DNA of 64,000 bases. Source: JAIBJN01 sp963775505 (lineage in GTDB: Bacteria > Actinomycetota > Thermoleophilia > Gaiellales > Gaiellaceae). This document shows positions 56,962 through 64,000 of this stretch, piece after piece. The position numbers were made by a program, and so were the translations under genes. Under the pieces are notes generated by a model that had not been told where the DNA came from, made no database searches, and saw nothing but the letters and a program-made list of their open reading frames with translations. The stretch is taken from assembly GCA_963775505.1 (NCBI GenBank), contig CAVZIL010000009.1, forward strand, positions 186,001-250,000. The letters run 5' to 3'. Positions within the stretch are counted from its first letter, which is position 1, and every line of letters begins with the position of its first letter.

Positions 56962-58184
56962 TGCTCACAGATAGGGGACGCTGGATCCTCGCCCTCGGGG
57001 GTGGGATCTACCTGGCCGGCTGGGCGTTCGGGTCCGAGGCCCTCTATCCGGTCGCGATCGGGCTCGTCCTCGCCGTTCTCGCCGCCGCGCTCTGGGTCCG
57101 CTTTCTCGTGCGCCCGATGACGCTTCGGCGCACCTTCGGCCGGGGCGAGCGGCTGGCCGGCGACGACGTCCCCGTCCAGCTCGAGCTCGACACCGACGAG
57201 ATCGTGCCGTCGGGAACCCTCGTCGTCCGCGAGAGGATCGCCCGACTCGGCGAGCGGGAGACCCCGCTCGTCCGGCGTGGCGGTCGGATCCGCGGCCGCT
57301 ACCTGCTCAGGCGCGTCCCCCGCGGCCGCTACGCCGTCGAGGAGGCGGAGATCGTGGTCGAGGATCCCTTCGGGCTCGAGCGGGTGACGGTCGAGCTGCC
57401 GGCCGGCGCGTCGATCCTGGTCTACCCACGACTCGTCGACGTCGACAGGCTCTTCTGCGAGTCGGGTGCGCGCACGCCCGAGGGGCGCCGGCTCCTCCTG
57501 CGCCGGCCGACGGGCTTCGACCTCCACAGCGTCCGGGACTACCAGCAGGGAGAGTCCCTCCGCCGCGTCCACTGGCCGACGACGGCGAGGCGGGGCCAGC
57601 TGATGGTGAAGGAGCTGGAGGACTCCCCGCGCGACGAGACCGCGGTGCTTCTCGACGCCGACGCGAGCACTGTCGTCGGCGCCGCCCCCGATTCGAGCTT
57701 CGAGCTCGCCGTCCGCGCCGCCGGCTCGATCGTCAAGTCCCACGCGGCCCGCGGGCGGCGGGCGGCGCTGATCGTGAACACGTCCCGACCGCTCTACCAG
57801 CGCGTCCACTCCTTCGACGGCGACTGGCAGCGAGCGCTCGAGATCCTCGCCGCCGTCGAGCCGGACGGGCACTCGCCGGTGGCGAACATCCTCGCCGACG
57901 AGGCAGGGCCGGCCGCCCGCGCCGTCGAGCTGACCGTCGTCACGTCGGCGCTCTCGCCGCGCCTCGTCGAGCGGCTGGCCCACCGGGCGCTCGGAAACAA
58001 CGCCGCGAGCCTCGTGTACGTCGACGGCGCGAGCTTCGCCGGCGATGTTTCGGGAGTCGTCCAGCCGGCCACGGCCGCGCACCTGCTCAGGCTCCAGCGA
58101 GCGGGCGTCGCCGTGCTCGTCGTGCGGCGCGGGGACGACCTCACGGCGCGCCTCTCCACCGGGGAGCTCCAGGCCGTTGGCTAG
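56961..58184 (+). CDS. DUF58 domain-containing membrane protein
   Basis: Protein of 407 residues with two N-terminal membrane helices (about residues 9-25 and 29-45). The DUF58 core is marked by GFDLHSVRDYQQGESLRRVHWPTTARRGQLMVKELED, and a VWA-like segment follows (ETAVLLDAD). It overlaps moxR (TGATG) and precedes the transglutaminase gene, forming the MoxR-DUF58-TgpA module. The function is likely in cell-envelope protein assembly, inferred from context. Confidence 0.9.
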   Translation: MLTDRGRWILALGGGIYLAGWAFGSEALYPVAIGLVLAVLAAALWVRFLVRPMTLRRTFGRGERLAGDDVPVQLELDTDEIVPSGTLVVRERIARLGERETPLVRRGGRIRGRYLLRRVPRGRYAVEEAEIVVEDPFGLERVTVELPAGASILVYPRLVDVDRLFCESGARTPEGRRLLLRRPTGFDLHSVRDYQQGESLRRVHWPTTARRGQLMVKELEDSPRDETAVLLDADASTVVGAAPDSSFELAVRAAGSIVKSHAARGRRAALIVNTSRPLYQRVHSFDGDWQRALEILAAVEPDGHSPVANILADEAGPAARAVELTVVTSALSPRLVERLAHRALGNNAASLVYVDGASFAGDVSGVVQPATAAHLLRLQRAGVAVLVVRRGDDLTARLSTGELQAVG

Positions 58185-60489
58185 GCGCTGGCTCCTGGTC
58201 GCGCTGCGGCGCCGCGGCCGTGATCGTCTCCTGGGCGCGGCTCGAGACGCGATCGATCGCCTGGGAGGACTGGCTGCCGATGGCTCCTGCTCGCGCTCCT
58301 GCCGATCGGGGCGGTCGCGCTCCGACGGTCGTGGCTCGTCGTCGCGCTCGCGCTCGCGGGCTCGACCCTGGTCGCCTCCTCGCTCTCCTCCGACGTCGCG
58401 CTGGCCGACGCCAGGCCCGGCGACCCCTCGCGCGACTTCTTCGGCCCGGCGCTCGACGGGATCCGGCGCGGCTTCCTCGACTTCTACGAGACGCAGCTTC
58501 CGTTCGACCGCATCGACTTCCCCGCCATGCAGACGGTCGTGCTGCTCGCGATCTTCGGCTTCACGGCGCTGATCGGCATGCTCGTGATGGCGCGCCGTCC
58601 GGTCGGCGCTTCGCTCGCGCTCGTCGTCGCCGTCGCGTGGCCGGCGACCCTCGTGCCGGGGGAGAACCCGCTGCTCGCGGGAGCCCTCGCGCTGGTCGGG
58701 CGTGCTCGCGATCCTGTTCCTGCTCGGCCGCGAGGACCGGCCGCGGGGCGTGGTCCAGGCCGTGCGGGGTGGGCGTGCTCCTGATCGTGCTCGCCGGAGT
58801 CGTCTCGACGACCGACGCCGTGGCGAAGCCCGCCTTCCTCTCCTGGCAGACCTGGGACCCGTACGACCGGCCGACGAGCGCCGGTGTCGGTCGAGCTACG
58901 TGTGGGAGCGCGAACTACGACGGGATCAGTTCCCCGAGGAGCCGACGCACGGTCATGCGCGTCAAGGTGCCCGGGCGCGAGGCGATCGCTCTACTGGCGC
59001 GCGACGACGCTCGACGACTACACCGGCCTGATCTGGGACGAGGACCTCGAGCTGGGCGAGGCCACGGAGCGCGAGCAGATCGACGCCCAGGGCCCGCTCC
59101 TGCCGGAGGCGGCCGGCGAACGAGGACGAACTGGATCCGCCAGGAGTTCAAGATCGAGGCGCTGCGCGACACCCGTCTGCCGGCCTCGGCGCAGCCGGTG
59201 CGCTGGCGGCCGGAGACCGAGGCGCCGGTCGCGGACGAGAACGGCGAAAGGTCGTCGTCGTCCCGGACGGGATCCGCCGGGACCAGCGTACACGGTCTGG
59301 AGCTACGCGCCGCGGCCCAACCCGAGCGAGCTGAACACGTTCCGCGGCGACTACCCGGACGGCGGCCGCGCGCTACCTCGAGGTCGTCTACCAGACCGCT
59401 CCCGAGTGGGGCGTCGAGGGCCGCGACACGCTCATGGACGTCTTCTTCGGCTCGTCGCGGCGAGTTCGAGGTGACGGCGCTCGAGTCCGTGTACGACACG
59501 GCGCTCGAGCGTCACGAGCGAGGCGCAGTCGCCCTACGAGGCCGCGGCGCTGCTCGAGATCTGGTTCCGGGAGGCCGGCGGCTTCGTCTACGACGAGCAG
59601 CCGCCCGCGCCGATCGGCGGGACTGCCGGCGCTCGTCGACTTCGTCAACGAGACGAAGCGCGGCTACTGCCAGCACTACGCCGGCGCGATGGCGCTCATG
59701 CTGCGGCTGCTCGGCGTCCCCTCGCGCGTGGCGGTCGGCTTCTCGAGCGGCGACTACAGGAGCGACGACGAAGGAGTGGGTCGTCAGGGACACGAACGCC
59801 CACGCCTGGGTCGAGGTCTGGTTCCCGCAGTTCGGCTGGATCCCGTTCGACCCGACGCCCGGGCCGCGGCGAGCTCGACGCGACCTACGCCGTCAGCTCC
59901 CCGAGACCTACAACGCCCCCGACGCGGCCGACATCGGCTTCGCCGACCGGCTGGAGGGGCTGTCGCCGACGCGGGCCGAGGCGATCCGCGACCGCCGGGC
60001 AGACGCCGGGCCTCGCGAACTCCGGGCTTCGGAGCAGGGTCGAGCGGAACGCCTCACGGTCGTCCGCGACCACGGGCGCGGGCTCCTCACGATCCTCGCC
60101 ATGATCGCGGCGGCGCGATCGCCGCGATCCTCGTCCTGAAGGCGCTCCGGCGGAGCGCCCGCTTCGCCACGCGGGACACGCGCGCGCTGGCCGCGAGCCT
60201 GCCGCCGGGACGTCGCCGGCTATCCTCGCCGACCAGGGCGTCGACGTGCCGCCGAGCGCGACGATGCCCGAGGTCGGGGCGATGCTCGCAGCGCTTCTAC
60301 TCGGTCGACGCGACGCTCGTTCGTCCGCGACGTGACCGTGGCCCGCTTCGGCCCTCCGGCTCAGGCGCCGGCGAGGCGCTCCGCCGAGCCCGCCGCGACC
60401 TGCGGGAGATCCGCCGGGGCCTGCGCCAGCGCCTCGGCGTCGCCAGCCGCGTCCGCGGCGCGGTCAGCCTCCGCTCGCTCTCGCTCTGA
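58177..60489 (+). pseudogene. transglutaminase-like membrane protein (TgpA/DUF3488 family), heavily frameshifted
   Basis: Stitched across frames this gives a protein of about 760 residues. Several membrane helices come first (AMQTVVLLAIFGFTALIGMLV, GVLLIVLAGVV). The transglutaminase core follows with the catalytic Cys in RGYCQHYAGAMALMLR, His in TNAHAWVEVWF and Asp in PFDPTPG. A last membrane helix is near 60090. At least 18 single-base shifts can be placed, e.g. near 58210, 58286, 58701, 58768, 58951, 59249, 59461, 59620, 59770 and 59870. The gene was probably intact in the organism. Confidence 0.8.
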
Positions 60490-60544
60490 GCGAGGGCGCG
60501 GCACTCGGCAGACCCGGCCGCGTGCCGTATGGTGAGGACAGGGA

Positions 60545-60900
60545 CATGAGCGAGACCTACGACCTCTACCAGCAGGGCCGCGAGCACCTGGCGGCGGGCC
60601 AGCGCCGCGCAGGCGACCGTGGCCCTCGAGAAGGCGAAGAAGCGCGAGCCGAAGAAGGCGTCCATCCGGGAGGCGCTCGGCATCGCCTACTACCGCATCC
60701 GGCGCTTCGCCGAGGCGGAGGAGGAGTTCCGGACGATCCTCGAGCTCGAGCCGGTCGACCACTACGCGCACTTCGCCCTCGGGCGCTGCCTGGAGAAGCA
60801 GGGCCGCCCCGACGAGGCCGTCGGGCACTACCGCCTGGCGAGCTTCTTCCGCCCGCAGAGCCGGGACTACCGGCAGGCGCTCGCCAAGTTCGAGAGCTAG
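60545..60900 (+). CDS. TPR-repeat protein, one frameshift
   Basis: About 118 residues when corrected. ATG 60545 begins MSETYDLYQQGREHLAAGQ; near 60602 the frame shifts and continues as ATVALEKAKKREPKKASIREALG and ILELEPVDHYAHFALGRCLEKQGR, two or more tetratricopeptide repeats. It is a likely protein-protein adaptor. It precedes dtd by 9 bp. Confidence 0.75.
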
Positions 60901-60909
60901 GCGCGCTCC

Positions 60910-61345
60910 GTGCGGGCGGTCGTCCAGCGGGTGACCGGGGCGCAGGTGGTCGTCGACGGGGAGATCGTCGGCGAGGTCGGCCGCGGGCTCTGCGTGCTGC
61001 TGGGCGTGGCCGCGGACGACGACGAAGCGGTCGCGGAGCGCCTCGCGGGCAAGGTCGCGCGGCTGCGGATCTTCGAGAACGAGGAGGGCAAGTTCGACCG
61101 GAGCGTGGTGGACGTCCACGGCGGCGCGCTCGTCGTCAGCCAGTTCACGCTGATCGCGGACACGACGCAAGGGCAACCGGCCCAGCTTCGCCGCGGCGGC
61201 GCCGCCCGAGCAGGCCGAGCGGCTCTACGAGGGGTTCTGCGAGTCGCTCGCGGGCCACGGGATCGACGTCGCCAGGGGCCGCTTCGGCGCCCGCATGTCC
61301 GTGGAGCTCGCCAACGACGGCCCGGTCACGATCGTCCTCGATGCA
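60910..61345 (+). CDS. dtd: D-aminoacyl-tRNA deacylase, frameshifted; 3' end approximate
   Basis: About 145 residues. GTG 60910 gives MRAVVQRVTGAQVVVDGE; SQFTLIADT near residue 82 is the family motif. The frame is lost at 61168 and resumes as GNRPSFAAAAPPEQAERLYEGF, ending with the second motif NDGPVTIVLDA. No in-frame stop is seen right after it, so the stop may also be affected by an indel. It removes D-amino acids from mischarged tRNA. Confidence 0.88.
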
Positions 61346-61416
61346 AACGCTACGAACCCGGCGGGAGGCGAACCGACCGCTGCTATCCTGACCGGGACAT
61401 TTCCCCAGGTTCGGAG

Positions 61417-61442
61417 AAATGGGCGCGCGGCGCCCATTTTTT
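61417..61442 (+). terminator. strong intrinsic terminator/attenuator upstream of rimP
   Basis: Stem AAATGGGCGC (61417-61426) / GCGCCCATTT (61430-61439) with a GCG loop followed by TTTTTT (to 61442). It ends 15 nt before rimP. It could end dtd transcripts or act as an attenuator of the rimP-nusA-infB operon. A TATCCT hexamer at 61384-61389 upstream could start a short leader RNA. Confidence 0.75.
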
Positions 61443-61457
61443 GCGAGAAGGAACGAA

Positions 61458-61895
61458 ATGCAGGTCTACGAGAGGGAGCGACAGATCCAACGCGAGGTCG
61501 CAGCAACGGTCGAGGAGCGGTTGCCGGACGTGGAGGTCCTGGCGGCCGAGCTCAGCGGCCCCGAACGACTCACCGTGTACATCGACCACCCCGCCGGGGT
61601 GGACCACGCGCTGTGCGAGCAGGTCACCGACGTGCTCCGCAGCTACCTGAACCACTACACGCTCGACGTCTCCTCGCCGGGGCTCGAGCGCCCGCTCCGG
61701 ACGCCCGCGCACTTCGGCGGCGTCCTGGGCCGGCGCGCGGCGATCCGCACGAGCACGGAGATCGCCGGCCGCAAGCGCTTCCGCGGCGAGGTCGTCGCCG
61801 CCGACGAGCGCGAGGTGACCCTCGCGACCGGCGGCGAGCAGGTGGAGATCCCGTACGAGGCGATCGCGCGCGGCAATCTCATCGACGAGGGATAG
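61458..61895 (+). CDS. rimP: ribosome maturation factor RimP
   Basis: Protein of 145 residues from ATG 61458 with AGAAGGA upstream. It shows the RimP order: N-terminal alpha/beta domain (DVEVLAAELSGPERLTVYIDHP), SSPGLERPLRTPAHF, and a C-terminal SH3-like domain. It assists 30S subunit maturation. It heads the rimP-nusA-ylxR-infB operon. The frame is intact. Confidence 0.95.
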   Translation: MQVYERERQIQREVAATVEERLPDVEVLAAELSGPERLTVYIDHPAGVDHALCEQVTDVLRSYLNHYTLDVSSPGLERPLRTPAHFGGVLGRRAAIRTSTEIAGRKRFRGEVVAADEREVTLATGGEQVEIPYEAIARGNLIDEG

Positions 61896-61904
61896 GAAGG
61901 AACC

Positions 61905-63322
61905 ATGAGCCGGGAGATCCTGGAAGCCGTCAGGCAGATCGAGAAGGAGAAGGGCATCGAGGACGAGACGCTCGTCCGCGCGCTCGAGGACGCCCTGCTC
62001 GCCGCCTACAAGAAGACGCCGGGCGCCGCGCGGCACGCCCAGGTCGAGCTCGACCGCGTCAGCGGCGACTTCCGCGTCTGGTCGATCGAGCTCCCCGGCG
62101 GACGTCGAGGAGCGCCTGCTCGACGAGGCCCGCGAGCGCGCGATCACCGAGCTCGAGGCCGTCGAGGCCGAGAACGGCGAGCGCTCGCACACGCTCATCT
62201 CCGACGACGACCTCGCCATCGACTGGTCCGACATCGACCCGGCGCTCGTCAAGCGCAGCGACGTCACGCCCGACAACTTCGGCCGCATCGCCGCGCAGAC
62301 GGCCAAGCAGGTCATCCTGCAGCGGATCCGCGAGGCCGAGCGCGAGATGATGTACGACGAGTACGTCGACCGCGTCAGCGAGGTCGTCACGGGCATCGTG
62401 CAGCAGGCCGGCGACCGCAACAACGTCCTCGTCGACCTCGGCAAGGTCGAGGCGCTCCTGCCGCGCTCGGAGCAGGTCGACGGCGAGCGCTACGAGCAGG
62501 GAAGCCGCATCAAGGCGGTCATCACCGAGGTCCGCTCCGGCACGAAGGGCCCGCAGGTGATCCTCTCGCGCCGCGATCCCGAGCTGATCAAGACGCTCTT
62601 CGAGCTCGAGGTGCCCGAGATCGCCGACGGCCTCGTCGAGATCCGCGGCGTCGCCCGCGAGCCCGGCTACCGCTCCAAGATCGCCGTCGAGTCGCACGTC
62701 CAGGGCGTCGACCCGGTCGGCGCCTGCGTCGGGCCCGCGCGGCTCGCGCGTCCGCATGGTCGTGTCCGAGCTCCGCGGCGAGAAGATCGACATCATCCCC
62801 TGGAACCCCGAGCCCGCGCGCTTCGTCGCCAAGGCGCTCTCGCCGGCGCGCGTGCGCGAGGTGCTCGTCGACGACGAGACCATGGAGGCGACCGTCGTCG
62901 TCCCCGACGACCAGCTGTCGCTGGCGATCGGCAAGGAGGGCCTGAACGCCCGCCTCGCCGCGCGCCTGACCGGCTGGAAGGTCGACATCGTCTCGGAGAC
63001 CGAGTTCGCGCGGAGCGAGGCCGAGGCGGCCTTCGGCGGCGGCGCCGACGAGGAGTTCACCGGCCGCTGCGCCGCCGTCCTCGGGACCGGCAAGCGCTGC
63101 CCGAACACGTCCGTTCCCGGCTCGCGCTACTGCGGGATCCCCGCCCACCGCGAGCTCGCAGCCCGCGAGGAGGCCGGCGAGGAGCTCGCCCCGTCCGAGG
63201 CCGTCCCGGTCGGCGGCTTCGAGGAGCCGGAGGCCGAGGACGCCGAGGCTGAGGTCGAGGGCGAAGTCGAGGCCGTGGAGGTCGAGGCGGCCGCCGGGGA
63301 GGAAGAGCAGCCTGCGTCGTGA
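61905..63322 (+). CDS. nusA: transcription termination/antitermination protein NusA (two frameshifts), with C-terminal Cys/His extension
   Basis: About 470 residues when corrected. The N-terminal domain begins MSREILEAVRQIEKEKGIED; S1 (VVTGIVQQAGDRNNVLVDLG), KH1 (GACVGP..SRVRMVV) and KH2 (LAIGKEGLNARLAARLTGW) follow. One extra base near 62097 and one near 62737 break the frame. After KH2 there is an unusual tail with C-x9-C-x10-C-x4-H and then an acidic stretch. NusA controls pausing, termination and antitermination. It overlaps ylxR by 4 bp. Confidence 0.92.
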
Positions 63323-63567
63323 GCGAGCCCATCCGGACGTGCGTCGGGTGCGGGCGGAAGGCGCCGCAGCGGGAGCTCGCGCGCTTCGCGGCTCCGACCG
63401 GGGTGCTCGAGCCGGACGACGGCCGGACGCTGCCGGGACGCGGCGCGTACACCTGCCGGCGGCCCTCCTGCTTCGAGAAGGCGGAGGCCCGGCGGGCGTT
63501 CGCGCGCACGCTCCGGCGGACGGTCACCATCCCATCCGGTTTGAAAGCGTCTATACGAGAGGATTAG
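63319..63567 (+). CDS. ylxR: YlxR (DUF448) family RNA-binding protein
   Basis: Protein of 82 residues from GTG 63319. The signature RTCVGCGRKAPQRELARF and GRGAYTCRRPSCFEKA are typical. Members bind RNA, and one acts as an RNase P modulator (RnpM). The position between nusA and infB is conserved across bacteria. Confidence 0.95.
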   Translation: MSEPIRTCVGCGRKAPQRELARFAAPTGVLEPDDGRTLPGRGAYTCRRPSCFEKAEARRAFARTLRRTVTIPSGLKASIRED

Positions 63568-63576
63568 GCTCGAACC

Positions 63577-64000
63577 GTGTCTGATCGCCAGAGACCACTG
63601 AGGCCGCGCGGCGGCGCGCCGGGAGGGCGCCGCAAGCGCCGCGTGGTCATCGACACGCAGGCCGCCCGCCCGCGCCCCGACGCACGCCAGCAGCGCGATG
63701 TCCCGAAGCAGGAGCGCCCGGCGCAGCAGGCCCGGCGCCCGCGCAGACCGGCCCCGTCAAGGTCAACTCGGGAGCGACCGTCAAGGAGCTGTCCGCGGCT
63801 CTCGGCGTCTCGGTGCCCGAGATCATCAAGATCATGATGAACGTCGGCGAGATGGTCACCATCACGCAGACGCTCACCGACGAGGCGATCGAGCTCATCG
63901 CCACCGAGTCGAAGAAGGAAGTCGAGATCAAGCACGCCGACGAGGAGGATCCCGAGCCCGAGGTCTACGAGGACGACCCCGACGACCTGTCGGCCCGGCC
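63577..64000 (+). CDS. infB: translation initiation factor IF-2, N-terminal part (frameshifted, cut by the window edge)
   Basis: GTG 63577 begins MSDRQRPLRPRGGAPGG, a basic low-complexity N-terminus. Between about 63690 and 63745 one base is missing or two are extra; the IF2_N domain then continues as GPVKVNSGATVKELSAALG and IIKIMMNVGEMVTI to the end of the window. The GTPase domain lies outside. IF-2 positions initiator tRNA on the ribosome. Confidence 0.9.

Noticed and set aside
58177..60489. True pseudogene decay of the transglutaminase gene
   Set aside because: The catalytic residues and coding signal persist between shifts, and essential genes nearby carry the same kind of shifts, so sequence error is favoured.

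Overview
The window is about 70% GC with dense, mostly co-directional operons. Several genes point to an actinobacterium: nucS/EndoMS, an mIHF-type integration host factor beside gmk-rpoZ-coaBC, pdxS-pdxT-yebC next to ruvCAB, and a PyrR-headed pyrimidine operon. The gene mix and absence of typical Streptomyces/Mycobacterium neighbours suggest a deep-branching lineage such as Thermoleophilia; that placement is inference. The left edge lies inside a 23S rRNA gene and the right edge inside infB.

Layout. 1-1839: 3' part of 23S rRNA, 5S rRNA and a terminator. 1.85-12.6 kb: mostly small minus-strand housekeeping genes (M48 protease, histidine phosphatase, cupin, methyltransferase, EamA transporter, YjbQ, cupredoxin, NucS), a plus-strand SDR-dgt-dnaG block, tRNA-Asn, a CAU tRNA and two non-coding stretches with hairpins. 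12.65-25.7 kb: homocysteine methyltransferase/MTHFR fusion, PLP synthase (pdxST), yebC, ruvC-ruvA-DUF3303-ruvB, recJ, a hydrolase, rel and a coiled-coil protein. 25.8-44.2 kb: a GGDEF protein, GAF protein, thioesterase, large secreted M14 carboxypeptidase, phosphomannomutase, HIT protein, two CorA-type channels, tRNA-Arg, a dipeptide/D-glutamate cluster (dgcA-dgcN-two M29 aminopeptidases), a YneA-like SOS gene, an HD-GYP phosphodiesterase, RNase Z and small proteins. 44.2-58.2 kb: SARP-like regulator, then pyrR-pyrB-pyrC-carA-carB-pyrK-pyrD, mihF-gmk-rpoZ-coaBC, and MoxR-DUF58. 58.2-64 kb: a transglutaminase gene, TPR gene, dtd, rimP-nusA-ylxR-infB.

How the parts work together. The pyr operon encodes most of de novo UMP synthesis and starts with a recognisable PyrR-binding RNA loop just upstream of pyrR. 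PdxST makes PLP. RuvABC, RecJ, NucS and an SOS-boxed YneA-like gene form a repair/SOS theme. The (p)ppGpp enzyme Rel is followed by a diguanylate cyclase, and a c-di-GMP phosphodiesterase lies 15 kb away. The dgcA/dgcN/M29 cluster looks like salvage of D-amino-acid peptides, possibly from cell wall. Many first genes carry a TANNNT hexamer only 6-8 nt before the start codon, which suggests widespread leaderless transcription.

Caution. From about 58.2 kb to 63.75 kb the sequence carries many single-base frameshifts, including in nusA and infB, which are normally indispensable. pyrB also has one near 46.54 kb. These most likely reflect sequence or assembly error, not pseudogenes.
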